A stretch of 64,000 nucleotides of DNA from Acanthosepion lycidas (GCA_963932145.1 OZ010571.1:108491496-108555495); one strand, 5' to 3'. Positions 1-11,599 are shown, counted from the first letter of the stretch. The notes: generated by a model from the sequence alone, not told the origin. Made by a program: numbers and translations.

Positions 1-46
<46 letters not shown>
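1..46. repeat. (TA)n microsatellite, cut by window edge
   Basis: Uninterrupted TA dinucleotides from the first base. The true length is unknown because the window starts inside the tract. Confidence 0.98.
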
Positions 47-48
<2 letters not shown>

Positions 49-367
49 CCAGCTTAATTACCAAGGAACGTGTGTACCTTATAGTTAAATCTTCTGGTTT
101 GTCTATTAAAAGCAAAGTTCTGCGTTAATCAACTGCTGTAATCAAAGCGGCTATTGTCGAACTGTCACGAATGTTAATGCCCACTGGCTGCTGATGAATT
201 AATTTCATGACAAAAATAGCAAATATATGAGATTGGAACTAATTTACCAAAACAAAAGTAATCACCTCTTCAAATCAAACTTACTATCGAGCCAATAGAG
301 TTTTATTTAAATAAAAAAAAGCAAGTTTCTTCGTATTTTCTTGGGCGAGATTTATAATTTCTTTTTA

Positions 368-944
368 TTAGGTTGGTGCAAAAATAATGTCGTTTTTGAC
401 GATTTTTTTTTTTATTATCGTTCACCCATTTATCCAACTTTTTTGACTTCCATAATTGCTTTAAATGGCGAACGACTGTTGAGTTGTCGACCTCCAGTTC
501 AACAGCAACTTCTCGTGTGGTTTTGCGAGGATCGGCTTAAATTAAGGCTTTCAAATGTTCGTTATCAACCGCAGTCGGCCGGCCGCGACCGTCTTCATCT
601 TCGAGGCTCTCGTCACCATTGCGAAATTTCTTGAACCACCGTTGTGCCACACGTTCGTTAGTGGTTCCTGGGCCAAACGCATCATTGATATCACGAGCTG
701 TCTCGGCAGCTTTTCGGCCTAGTTTGAACTGGAACAAGAAAATCGTGTGGATTTGAATTTTGTCCATGCTGTCGAAAAGCCTGCAAAAAATGAATGAAGA
801 GATTGAGAACGGTAACGAATAACACGATTCGATAGAGCGAAAAACGCGCTTCAAAATGATATATAACATGGCTATATATATATATATATATATCAATGAA
901 TTAATTCAGAAATCATATATAAAAGTAACGTTTTGCCAACCTAA
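368..944 (-). mobile_element. Internally deleted mariner element (577 bp)
   Basis: The left end begins TTAGGTTGGTGCAAAAATAA after a TA, and the right end finishes with a diverged complement (TTTTGCCAACCTAA) before a TA, as expected for mariner with a TA target duplication. Inside, on the minus strand, is the N-terminal half of a mariner transposase; the catalytic half is missing, so coding sequence runs directly into the left terminal repeat. A short TA tract lies at about 875-892. The terminal sequence matches the six short MITEs elsewhere in this window and resembles human Hsmar1/MADE1 ends as I know them. The element cannot encode active transposase. Confidence 0.85.
403..767 (-). pseudogene. 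Mariner transposase, DNA-binding half only
   Basis: From the ATG at 765-767 the protein reads MDKIQIHTIFLFQFKLGRKA, then a first helix-turn-helix region and the linker GDESLEDEDGRGRP, typical of mariner/SETMAR-type transposases. An in-frame TAA at 537-539 follows ALI where the family normally has an acidic residue. The same frame then continues with the second helix-turn-helix (REVAVELEVDNSTVVRHLKQ) as far as KLDKWV near 410. The DDD catalytic domain is absent. About 120 codons remain of roughly 340 in the family. The frame stays open upstream of this ATG to 896, but the family start fits 767. Dead as a transposase; a truncated end-binding protein is conceivable only if the stop were bypassed. 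Confidence 0.85.
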
Positions 945-1108
945 TATTATTAAGTCATACAAGAATAACGTCATTCCTTATGAATTTATTGAAATTTTTC
1001 CCGGCAGTAAAGGGAACATTCTACCACCGACTACATTTAGTATATGTCGGCAGACTTTCCGATCACTTCCCACAGACTTACCCGGTATTCCACGATCTTT
1101 CTGCGTTT

Positions 1109-1290
1109 TTTTTTTTTTATTATTTATTTAATGACATGTCCCTCTAGGACATAAGCTGCTATTTTTCCACAAGAACTCTTTCTTTAATATGTAAAATGCT
1201 CTGACTTCTATCCGAAGCCTGCTAGGTTAATTTATGTTGTTTTCTCCAGCAGGTGGATGATCATGACTCTCCACAGCTGTCTATCCCTCA
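1109..1290 (-). pseudogene. LINE-A 3' end relic
   Basis: On the minus strand 1,240-1,290 translates to AMRDRQLWRVMI, the C-terminal signature of LINE-A in this window. After an insertion of roughly 90 bp, 1,122-1,160 reads AAYVLEGHVIK followed by a stop, which matches the usual continuation. An A-rich tail follows (T-rich on the + strand near 1,109-1,122). Reading: a very short 3' fragment whose last codons are split by an insertion. Confidence 0.6.
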
Positions 1291-2027
1291 TAGCACTGAA
1301 TATTATTTGTTTGTTTTTTGTTTTCGTGTTGTTTTTTTTGTTGTTTTTTTTTTGGTGGGGGGTGCCAGGATTTTGAATTTAATATAGTTCATTTATTTGA
1401 CTGAGTACGATCCAATACTTGATCACCCAGTCTACCTTCTTTAAGCAAGAGAAAATAAATGGATTCATGCCTTTCACAAACACCTAAAGTAAATACAAGT
1501 GGCTCGTTCATCGCTATCTACAAATTCATTTGTCCGCTTCGACTTCATTTTTCAAATAGTAGTTATTTTTGTCTTTAAGAAAATCAACTTTGAAACTACG
1601 AAAATTAAATGCGTTTTTTTTTTTTTGTTTTTTTTTTTAAACTAATATCATTCATGGTGTGTTTGGTTTATTAAATAATAGATGTAAAATTGTTACAGTG
1701 GGCACTGATTAATGTAAGGTTAACTATAAACTGAACACAATCTCTTTATTTAATCAATCATTAAAAATGATTCTTCTTTGATTTTTTCGTCCTTTAAGTT
1801 TGTAGATCTAGTTAGGCCAAATAAATACTTATAGCTATAATTGTTGAAGAAAAACATCCCAAATGATACAAATTATAAAATATCTGTTCCAGCCACTGAC
1901 ATTTCACAGCAACTGACGAAGTGCAGGGCATTCTTCTATTTTTGTGTTTATTTAACGAACGTCTGTGTAGTCTATCATCTGTTCCTTCACGGTTCTACTA
2001 TAAATCTATATCAATATCATAGTTTGC
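1291..2027. other. No recognised gene; AT/T-rich
   Basis: Contains T- and G-rich runs (about 1,310-1,360 and 1,614-1,640). No open frame here shows a family motif I recognise. Confidence 0.5.

Positions 2028-2067
<40 letters not shown>
2028..2067. repeat. (ATT)n microsatellite
   Basis: About thirteen ATT units; the leucine run it would encode is an artefact of the repeat. Confidence 0.97.
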
Positions 2068-2514
2068 GCTTTATAGTTGCTTTTCGGAAAAAATTATTTG
2101 CTTTCAGCGATGTTGAAACTAACTGAGAGACGTTTTCAATAAACGCATTAAGCTCTTTGATAAAAAAAAAAATCACTTCTCTACAACAAACATAGACCGC
2201 TTTAAATGTACACAAAAAATCATATCGCTTTGTGGACACGCAAGAATGAAAACGTTTTCACACGCATGCAACCGAACGTCTACACAATCGCACACACCAG
2301 ACCATTTTCTTCTTCTTCTTCTCCTCGCTCTGTACATTTAAATACTTTCGCATTTTTTCTATCTGTTTATCAGAATGGATTTATCTTTTCTTTTTACACT
2401 TGGGCCATTACATAAATGGACTTGGCGCATGGCAAATTGTATAGCACAGTTTTAGTCTTATATTTCTCTCTATGACGCAGACTCTTTTATATAAACGCAA
2501 ACAAGCAACCAACG

Positions 2515-2637
<123 letters not shown>

Positions 2638-2639
2638 GG

Positions 2640-3250
2640 TGGCAGCAATCCCGCTTTAATACATGTTTGGGTGTACAAGGCTGACAATGTTCTTTTGCTA
2701 ATTTTTGTCTCTTGTTTTTCATGTGTGCGAACAACATTTAATCAGTTTATTTAATTGATTAAATGTATCAATGTAAAACTTGTTCAAAGGTTTGTTTTTT
2801 TTAATTTGCGTCGCTTTCGTCAGATCTGTTTCTCATTTTCAAGGAATTTTGTTTTACGACTACATCCCGAACCACCATAATAGCTTGGTAGTGAAATTTA
2901 AGATTCTTGGTTTTTTGCGATTTGATTTTGATAAAAATTTCCCCAGCTGGTTTGCACTATGTAGCAAAACCATTGTTAGGTTTCCATTATCCTAGGTAAC
3001 GTCCTTTAATTTTATTTCAGATTCGAGAATTTCTGAGTGAACCACGCTAATAGCTTTTGAATGAAAATAGCCCATCTAGATATTTTTGGAGAAAATGAAG
3101 GATGGCCAAACATATTAAGCATACCTTGAATATATATTTAACAGAAAACCATAATAATATTACATAATTTATTGATATAAGGAATTATTTGGCCACGTAA
3201 GTGCCATTTCGACGAATAAATTAAAAAAACCCTATTAGTCATGAAATCTA
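2640..3250. other. No recognised gene
   Basis: AT-rich single-copy-looking sequence. Short open frames occur, but none has a motif I can name. Confidence 0.5.
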
Positions 3251-4095
3251 TCAAAATGTTATCGTAGCAAACTTGACCGCCTTTGCTATAACTTTGATAG
3301 TCGCCCATAAGATATCACTCGATGTAAATTGGTGTTTATCGTCATAAACTTCTTGTTTAAAAATTAACCAAATATTTTCGATTGAATTGGAATCCGGAAG
3401 GGCAAGGGGCCACACCATCAACCTTTCAACTTATGTGCCGTAAGAGGCTAGGAATGCTTGGTTGACCCTAGCTGAGTGGGAGAGATCGTTGTCATCCATG
3501 AATACTAGATTCCTTATAAGTAACCGAGGTATGTGATCTAACCATGGATTCATGACCTCCTTTAGGAGATTGCAGTAGTCGGCTGCGATCTCTTTAAAGT
3601 GTTCATGTACCATGACTGGGCCAACACATCTGTCTCCAATGATACCAGCGCACAACAAAACTCTTCCACCCTGCGGTTGACTTTGCAAACATTGCTGACT
3701 CTCATCTCCGAAATAGACCCAACCATTTACCCAACCGTCAGGTCCGTCAAGAGTCACCCTGGTCTCGTCAGTGAATAGGACAAACCTCATGTCCAACGTC
3801 ATGTACTTCCGAGCCCATTGAAGCGTCAAATTTCCGTGACGTGACATTAAAGAAGGCAATTTCAAGGGAGCTTTGGACGGGAGCCATGGTTCCGAGGATT
3901 CGATTTCTGGTGGGTTTTGGTATATGAGGAAGTCCAGCGGCAGTGAAAATGGCTTTGCTTGTTTTCCCGAGTTACCCTGATGACTGTCTGATAATATTCC
4001 TTAAATGCGTAGTTGTCATAGTCTTGGACTTCCCACAATCGAATCGTATCTTCCTTGGTAAAGAATACCTCAAGAATCGTCTATCATATTCGTGT
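3251..4095 (-). pseudogene. Tc1-like transposase relic
   Basis: Minus strand 3,865-3,434 is open and reads FTDETRVTLDGPDGWVNGWV (first catalytic D), then GGRVLLCAGIIGD and VFMDDNDLSHSA (second catalytic D region), as in Tc1 transposases. One in-frame TAA (3,431-3,433) follows LASYGT. The same frame continues WPLALPDSNSIENIWLIFKQ, carrying the SPDxNPIEN-like third site with its E, and ends in TITF before a stop near 3,251. Upstream, in shifted frames to about 4,095, lie remnants such as FTAAGLPHIPKPTRNRI of the linker before the catalytic domain. The N-terminal helix-turn-helix is not recognisable and I could not place the terminal repeats. Inactive DD34E-type element. Confidence 0.85.
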
Positions 4096-4189
4096 CCTCG
4101 ACGATTATATTAATTAGGTTGGTACATTTCTATACTTGTTTAAATGTGCTGATATTGACAAGCGGTTGGTTGTGTGCCCAGCATTATTA

Positions 4190-4573
4190 ATTATGGGTTT
4201 GTTTTCGCTATGAAATATGACATCCAAATTAATGGGTTTGTTTTCACTATGAAATATGACATCTAAATTATGGGTTTGCTTTCCCTATGAAATATGACAT
4301 CTAAATTATGGGTTTGTTTTCGCTATGAAATATGACATCTAAGTTATGGGTTTGTTTTCACTATGAAATAGGACATCTAAATTATGGGTTTGTTTTCGTT
4401 ATGAAATATGACATCTAAATTATCGGTTTGTTTTCGCTATGAAATATGACATCTAAATTATGGGTTTGTTTTCGTTATGAAATATGACATCTAAATTATG
4501 GGCATGTTTTCGCTATGAAAAATGACATCTAAATTATGGGTTTGTTTTCTTTAGGAAATGTGACATCTAAATT
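4190..4573. repeat. 38-bp minisatellite, about 10 copies
   Basis: Head-to-tail units of about 38 bp, each containing ATGGGTTTGTTTTCGCTATG and then AAATATGACATCTAAATT. Copies differ by a few substitutions and 1-2 base indels. The array lies just upstream (in transposase sense) of the Tc1-like relic, so it may derive from that element's flank. Confidence 0.95.
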
Positions 4574-4895
4574 CATGAATAATTTGTAATTAATATAGTT
4601 TTGATTTCGTCTGCGAGATGTTATTTCTGATAAGGCGAGATGTTTTTAATTTTGTATAATAAATGATTCATTTAATAATTTAGTTTGTTCAACAGGACTG
4701 ATGTAGTTTTGTAACAAGAATTGATCACGTTTATAATGTTTTTTTTTACTATTTTAAGTGAGAATATTACTTATATTACTAATATATTACTGTGAACTGT
4801 CTAATTATCAAGCATAGTTTTTAAAGAAACAATTTTATTTGATATTCATAAATGATAAATATAGAAAATTTGTTCTCACCTGAATCTGTTTTACT

Positions 4896-5035
4896 TCTCT
4901 GTCACTTCATAACGATAGTAGTGACAGTCAAGATTTCTCGGATTAAAAGAAAATGTTTTAAATATCTTCTGTCATTTCATAACGCCTGTAGTGAGAGTCA
5001 AAAGTTCTCGGATTAAAAGGAAATATTTGTAAAGT
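4896..5035. repeat. 70-bp tandem duplication
   Basis: Two adjacent copies (about 4,896-4,965 and 4,966-5,035) share TCATAACG, GTAGTGA and TTCTCGGATTAAAAG, differing at scattered bases. Not linked to any recognised element. Confidence 0.85.
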
Positions 5036-5405
5036 TTACCAGTTTTAATTCTGACATAAAACTATTTAGTAAACAGTTGAACATTGTGAGCAATGTTCAA
5101 AAAAACTTTATTAAGATAATATATTGTTATTACTTCAAACGTTATAGTTGATACATCGTATTTAAAATAGACGCCCAATTTTGATTTATTAAACAGTGTG
5201 TATTACGTCTATCTTCCTGCGCATTTGTGAAATCTTAGTAGACAAAATACATTACGCGTCAATGATTTCCCCTATGTAGGAGAAACCCCCGCGATTGACC
5301 TCTTGTTCTTTACCGGTATACCACGGAAAATGTCACAAAAAGCACTGTTCACTTTTTCCTTTTTAAGAAAAGCACATTCTTTTCATTCAAATTATTTTCT
5401 GTAGT

Positions 5406-5437
<32 letters not shown>

Positions 5438-6055
5438 CAGAATTTATATATAAAGTATGTGTAAAAGAATGTCTGATGACAAGACACCAAGATCCTAATG
5501 TACAGCCAGTTAGATCAGGGCTACAGGAATGTAGGACGCCCATGCCTAAGATACAAAGACAAGCAGTAGAGCAACTTGTCAGCTGTCAATATACAACATA
5601 ACACCCTTGAGTGCTTAATCTTGGAGCGGGTTGAATAGAGATCAACGTGTTTTAGTGAACTCAGTAGTTTTTAATCTGCTTGTCTGAATCGTCTTCAAGA
5701 ACCGAGATCAAGCTCTAAAAGGTCAGCCAATCTTACAGTGATCTTATCTCACATTCCTCACTCATGCTCCGTATGTGGCCCCCTTTGTAAATCACAAGCG
5801 GGTCTCAAGTGCCACTTAAGATTATTGCACAAAATTTCATAACTGAGATAATTAAGCTGTCAGATCCTCATAGCAACGGGAGAGTCCATTATCATTATTA
5901 TATATCAGAGTACGTGATCACGTTGACAGCGTCAATGAAAAATTAAAGGAAAACTTAAAGGTGAGTATTATATTTATGTCTCTTTTCATATTACTACGAA
6001 AAATGACTGAAGCTACAAATTCTTTCAGTCTATGAGAACGCAACAATCCCCAGAA
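5036..6055. other. No recognised gene; one TA tract
   Basis: AT-rich sequence with a TA microsatellite at 5,406-5,432. I see no coding motif or element end. Confidence 0.5.
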
Positions 6056-6059
6056 TCTA

Positions 6060-6755
6060 TTTTATACATTTTTGTCCTTGCTTTGAAAATTGATGGCCTA
6101 TCTGAGCTGGTGCCATTTAGAGTGACAGTTTCTTCTACCACATTTCTTGCTCGGGGAAATCTCTTCCAGCTTCTTGCTACTCCGTCGACATTGCGTCCTG
6201 GGTAAGACGTTAAACTACATCCGCGTCCTGGCTAAGAAGATAAACTACATCCAACAGCAAGGTCACTTATCAGGAGGTTTTGAGGAGCGTGGAAGCATCT
6301 CTTAATTGCTGGTGTTCCCAGGTCAACCCTGACCCATGTGGTAACAACTGTTAGGATACCAACTATTGGAAAATAGTTAACTATTACCAGCAATACTTTT
6401 TTGAAAAAATTAATACCAGCAATACAGTTTTGTAGGAAAATATTACCAGAAACAGATTTTTGACAAAACAAAATATTACCAGCTATAAAAAATGTCGTCG
6501 GCATTAAATAACCCATTGAGGTTGATATGCCGTAAGACAAAATATACCAAACCAAACCAGGCAACATTGATATTCAAATACATCTAAATGCAATATCAAT
6601 CGCTGTCTTATGCCGTCTTAAATTTGGTCCTTTTATGCCTCTTTAATGCTAGTTCTTTTTTCTTTTTTTTTCTTTTTTTTCATATTTTCTAACAGTCCCT
6701 TGCGTCCTAGTGACTTTTTTTTTGCCTTACTTGGGGTGAAATGATTAAAAAGAAT
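6060..6755 (+). pseudogene. LINE-B 3' end, split by an R1 insertion
   Basis: Positions 6,115-6,190 translate to VTVSSTTFLARGNLFQLL, a decayed match to the LINE-B tail motif (SNSFIPRTSRLWNTLPN in the good copy at 34.8 kb). After the R1 repeat, about 6,570-6,600 resumes with sequence close to the AAATGTAATGTCAATCGCCA block that precedes the LINE-B stop. At 6,695-6,755 is the conserved 3' tail (CTAGTGAC...TTGCCTTACTTGG...AAATGATTAAAAA). This is the 3' part of an old LINE-B copy interrupted by R1. Confidence 0.65.
6195..6565 (+). repeat. R1 dispersed repeat, copy 1
   Basis: Begins near a duplicated CGTCCTGG(G/C)TAAGA block, carries AACTACATCC, AGCAAGGTC, GAGGAGCGTGGAAGCATCTC and TGTTCCCAGGTC. 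It then has imprecise subrepeats of TACCAGCAATAC and ends with GGCATTAAATAACCCATTGA followed by GGTTGATATGCCGTAAGACAA. The same block order recurs at 8.7, 10.8, 36.0 and 49.3 kb, with the 3' end alone at 12.2 kb. Non-coding; probably non-autonomous. Confidence 0.8.
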
Positions 6756-6931
6756 CAGACTTCCGTGGGGATGCACCCACTACCAATACAACATTTATCT
6801 CTTCAAGTTTCCTACATACCCTCATAAACTAATTATATCTTCCTCTTAAGTGCAACAACCACAATCAGAAACTGTGTATCGTTAGTGCCTTCTGAGCCTT
6901 GTATGGGTGAACAATAGATAAAAAATAGAGT

Positions 6932-7086
6932 GAGGTAGAGGGAAACGGCGATTACCCTTACCTAACAAGCATGTGTAAATGAATGTTAGAACATCGACTG
7001 AAAGGGATAGTAAAAAGAGAAACAATACTTCGAGCTACATATGATAGCAAGTTGTGGAGAGTCAAGATCAACCTACACCTTGACTG
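6932..7086 (+). pseudogene. LINE-A C-terminal relic
   Basis: One frame reads YPYLTSMCK, a stop, MLEHRLKGIVKRETILRA and then TYDSKLWRVKINLHLD before a stop. This is the last 50 residues of LINE-A with one internal stop. It lies about 180 bp after the LINE-B tail, in the same orientation. Confidence 0.75.
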
Positions 7087-7924
7087 AAAGTGTAACATAG
7101 AAAAATCGATCAGTCAGTTGCTCGCATTTTTTAAAAAAGTAGCGCGTTTTAAATTTGTACAAAAAATGAGAGATTGAATATCAGAATTAATTATTGAATA
7201 GTCCAATCTTCCAGTAGGACAACTTACCTTGAAAAACAACATTGCAAATTATGACCTTTACATGTGCTCGCACAGTAACTATTAGTGTCAGTGGGAAATA
7301 CGCAAGTATTGTAACAGTCGAATATCAGAGTCTCGCCTCCAAGTGATGAATGAATTTATTTGGAGAAAACTTAAATTTTCTATTCTTTGATGTGTAAAAT
7401 TCTTATTGGCCCATTATTTGAATTGTTTCTCACGTTTTGCAATGTTTTGAGGTATCTTTTAGGGTAGGAACTTAATCGAACTCTTTTTCTGTTTATCTAA
7501 TTCTATATAAATTCTTTCTCTAACCAATGCTTCCTAACAAAAGATCTACATGGCATTAGGCTGACTGTTTGGTGTTTGGTTGGTGAGCGGTTCTGCTGGC
7601 ACTGATGTGGAAAAGGAAATGAGAAATCGGTATTCCATTCGGCGATATTTAGTTTTACTGCCACGCCATGTGACCAGAGTCAATAGTGCGCCCACTAGAT
7701 TTTCCCTGGTGACACTTCATGTCACTACATTCGAACATTGCATCTGTTTTTACCGGTCTCCGAAACCAAGGCAAACACGATTCGATCTTGTAATGTTGAC
7801 TTTCGCTGATTAAATGAATATTACTGAATATAGTCGGTTTGCTGTTTTCAATGGAAATCTATTTTACATCGCTTTTCAAATAGGTTTTTTTTCAATGCTT
7901 TACGGTATTTCGCATGTTACTTGC

Positions 7925-7926
<2 letters not shown>
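7087..7926. other. No recognised gene
   Basis: Contains a 77-codon open frame (7,580-7,813) without a recognisable domain. The segment 7,560-7,810 has mixed base composition unlike its AT-rich flanks and could be an old SINE, but I could not identify a promoter box or a second copy. Confidence 0.4.

Positions 7927-7976
<50 letters not shown>
7927..7976. repeat. (TA)n microsatellite
   Basis: About 25 TA units, 15 bp upstream of a mariner MITE. Confidence 0.98.
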
Positions 7977-7979
<3 letters not shown>

Positions 7980-7990
7980 TTTTTTTTCTA

Positions 7991-8091
7991 TTAGGTTGGT
8001 GCAAAAATAATGACGTAATAATGTCGTTTTTTGACGTTAAAAATACGTCAAAAAACGACATTATCACGTCATTATTTTTGCACCAACCTAA
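7991..8091. mobile_element. Mariner MITE, copy 1 (101 bp)
   Basis: Near-perfect palindrome: TTAGGTTGGTGCAAAAATAA at the left, its complement at the right, short AT centre. Flanked by TA on both sides (7,989-7,990 and 8,092-8,093). No coding capacity; presumably mobilised by a mariner transposase supplied elsewhere. Confidence 0.95.
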
Positions 8092-8454
8092 TAGTTTTCT
8101 TTTATATATCTTTCTGGTGTGGAGGGAGGTCCTTTGATAATATTGCGATTTTTTAAATGCCTTTGCTTTTTACTTTCTACATTTGGTATTGCATACTTAT
8201 CGGGATATTTGCATGCATTAGTGAACAAAATATCTTTCTTTTTCTGTCATCGCTACATTGTTTATTTTGTGTGTTTTCTGTTCTTAATAATTTTAAAGGT
8301 TGGGCCTATGGCTATGTTGTAGATAGATGGGTTTATCCAACCGTTTTAAACAAAGAAAATGGAAATGTCGATCGAAATAAATTAAATATCTATACACAAT
8401 TGCCTTAAAAGACACGCACATATATAAACACAGAAAAGCAATACACACACACAC

Positions 8455-8677
<223 letters not shown>

Positions 8678-8699
8678 TACAGATGTATAAGTCATGGGT

Positions 8700-9056
8700 A
8701 TTACGATAAACTAAATCCGGCAGCAAGGTCTTTATTCTAGACATTTTCGGTTTTGAGAAGCGTGGAATCATCTCTTAATTGCTGTTATTCTCAGGTCCAT
8801 TCTGACCCAGGGTGGTAGCACTTTTTAGGATTCCATGTATGGACAGTGAACCCTTATATAAAAAATTACTAACAGTTCATATTTGTAGTGAAATTATCAA
8901 CAATAACTATTTATAGGGAAATTAGCAACAATACCTGTTTTTATTAAAATTATCACTAATGTATTTGAAGGAATAAAATTACGTTTAAAATATTTAGATT
9001 TCGGTATTAAATATCCTATAAGGTTGATATGGCGCGAAACAAAATCGACCAAACAA
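8700..9056 (+). repeat. R1 dispersed repeat, copy 2
   Basis: Starts ACGATAAACTAAATCCGGCA, continues with the GAAGCGTGGAATCATCTC and CCAGGGTGGTAGCA blocks. It then has degenerate AATTA(T/G)CAACAATAC subrepeats and ends GGTATTAAATATCCTATAAG followed by GTTGATATGGCGCGAAACAA. Confidence 0.85.
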
Positions 9057-9448
9057 ACAAATGTATATTTCTTGGCAGATTTTCTATTTTCTCAGTTTGG
9101 AATATTTAATGAGAAAAGGATGCAAATATAAATAAAAGAAAATAAATGAAATCAGCTATAGACCGAAAACTTACATATAAAAAGGGAATTCATTTTAAAT
9201 TCGTTTAAAAATAAAAAAATAATAAATGTAAAAAATAAAAAAAATAAAAAAAATAAATGCGTTTCCTTTAATTTTAAATTCACTGCGTTCCTTTTCCCTC
9301 GTGTTGTCGAGTCAACATAATTATCGCTCCAATCTGATGATGTTCTCAAGGATGAAAACTTTTCCCACTTTGTTATCGTTCTTTTTCCATAAAATCGTCC
9401 TTGGTATATCAAAATTTATATATTCTTCTCCTCTTTATATATACAGGA

Positions 9449-10252
9449 TGCGATGGGTAAATTGTCGTCATATTATATATATAATTATGTGCATTGTTTG
9501 TTTTAGATTTTGTCGACTGTCCAGTATAGAAGGGTCAATTGGACACCGTCTGTGAGAAGAACATCATGAATCTATTCACTCCACCAAAAATTTGGAAACG
9601 GCATGCTGTACTCCTTGACATTCACATCGGAAGCTCTAATATGAATATTTCAAAGTGTCTGGGTGTCAATCTGAGGGACAGTGCTGAGGAAAGAGTTGGA
9701 TGAGTTACGAAGGTGTTTCGAGTGATCACTAGTGATGACCACCATTCCTTTTTCCACAGGACCTCAAACTCAACGGAGGCCTGCATCAAGTGCATTAAGG
9801 AGGGCGTTCTGCTCTGTATCATAAAAGTGGCTGCTGGAAGACCCTATATCTGGCAACATAATTCTGCACTATGCCACAAATGCAGGAGAACCCAATCATG
9901 ACCGCCAGACAATTTCTGCAACCACATCACCCCTTACATCTGGCAACCTAACTCCCCAGACCGCAATCCACTTGAGTATTATGTGGTGGGAGGGCAGCTG
10001 AGCGTGAGGCCAACAAACTCCTTGAACTGAATACAAGGATTATGGCAGCTATCACCAGCTTAAACAGATGTTGTGAGATGTAGGAAAAGTCGTCTGGAAA
10101 CCGTAGTTTAAGCTAATATAGATCTTATTGAATAAATATACTATTTAGTATTAAAAGATATTTTTCTGTAATTTTGGTAAATATATCTGTCAAAATGAGT
10201 TGTCAATGTTATTTTCATTTCTGTGTAAGCTAGACAACAATTTCGCCATCAC
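9449..10252 (+). mobile_element. Deleted IS630/mariner-like element, copy 1
   Basis: Imperfect terminal inverted repeats: GCGATGGGTAAATTGTCGTC at the left versus GTGATGGCGAAATTGTTGTC read inward from the right. Inside, 9,565-9,700 reads FTPPKIWKRHAVL and SSNMNISKCLGVNLR (N-terminal helix-turn-helix). The frame then jumps to the C-terminal catalytic part: STEACIKCIKEGVLLCII, AAGRPYIWQHNSALCH and IWQPNSPDRNPLEYYV (third catalytic site). The middle of the transposase is missing, with the junction near 9,712-9,730. Frameshifts and stops make it inactive. A second copy with the same deletion lies at 45.1 kb. Confidence 0.8.
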
Positions 10253-10844
10253 ATCCATGAAAGCGTGAATGTAATTTCCGCCCATTTTATTTTCTCCTCC
10301 CAAAACATTAGACGCAGATATTGATACTACGACAGCAGCTATTGATTCTCCCACCAATAAGCCATAATGTTCTTTAGCGTTTTTTACAGGTGACAGACCC
10401 TCAAAGCAGGCATTATCAGTATGCTAGAAAGTCTAGTTTATTCCAGTTGCAGACGATTTTTAAGGAACATTTAAAAACACCCTTATAGTGAATGTTGTTT
10501 GAACCATAGTTAGATTCTGAGAGATATAGCATTAGCGTGGGATGTTGCATTGAATACTTCTGAGGAGATACGTCTATCGAATTTTCCTCTCAAGGCTTGG
10601 GCCGGCTCGTGATAAGGTCTTCAAGTACTTGAAAACTCTACTAACTTGGGATCATTTCCGTTATTTTCAAGAAGTCCTCTCGATAAATCGACAATGATGA
10701 AACTCGAATCCGGGTTTCATGGACAGAACGTTAGTTTTCCGAACATGCGCCCATAGCCTGAATTAGTGAATTAGCACAACAGCAACACAGAAAATGTTGT
10801 AGAATATATGAAAAAAGATGAAAGCGAACTGACTAGCGTCTTAG
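10253..10844. other. Unclassified; possible tRNA-like SINE
   Basis: A segment near 10,690-10,730 (ACTCGAATCCGGGTTTCATG) resembles a pol III B box and is preceded by mixed-composition sequence. I could not find a matching A box or a clear second copy, so I leave it unclassified. Confidence 0.35.
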
Positions 10845-11440
10845 GTGTGACGATAAATTATATCAGGCATCGGGAGTTTTTGAGGAGCGTTGAACTACCT
10901 CTTCATTGTTGTTGTTCCCAGGTGCAGACTGACCCTCGGTGGTAGTACATGTTAGGGTTCCAGATATGGGCAAATAGCTACCCACCAAAAAAAAAAACAA
11001 AAAAAAGAATGGGGTCAAAAAACTTACAAAAAATAAAAAAAATATTTTTATAGTAAAAGAATCAGCAATATTCAGCTTGCAATTAAAATTATATTTTAAA
11101 AATGTAATTAAATTTGTCTCATATATTATAATAATATCTAAAAATTACATAAATTTTAATGTTATTATTAAAATATCTTATTATTAAAAATATAAAACAT
11201 TTTATATTAAATATAAAAAATAAATTATTTTTTATTATTAAATAATTTTATTATTAAAATATATAATATATATTATATATTTGCAATTAATATATTTTGA
11301 AATTAAATTGCATTTTTGCAAAAAAAATATTGCCAGCAATACATTTTAAAAAAGCAATTATTAATGCCACCAAAAAAAATTAAATTTCGACATTAAATGA
11401 CCCATAAGTAGTTGAAATGCTGCTAAACAGACAAACGTAT
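10845..11440 (+). repeat. R1 dispersed repeat, copy 3 (expanded)
   Basis: Starts TGTGACGATAAATTATATCA, with GAGGAGCGTTGAACTACCTC and CCCAGGTGCAGACTGACCCT, then about 300 bp of A-rich and ATTAAAATA-rich sequence. It ends GACATTAAATGACCCATAAG and AGTTGAAATGCTGCTAAACA. Longer than other copies because the A-rich interior has expanded. Confidence 0.8.
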
Positions 11441-11599
11441 GCGGACCTATTACACACAAACATACATACATACAAACATACAAATCACATTTACAATGCC
11501 AAGCATTCATTGGTTAATAAATCACCACTAGATTTCTACAGACAATTTACAAATCGCAGTAATGCGACAATTTTGTAATCTCTCTACTTTTAAGTAGTC

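Noticed and set aside
7580..7813. 77-codon open frame of non-AT-rich composition
   Set aside because: No recognisable motif and no second copy found by eye; may be an old SINE or chance.
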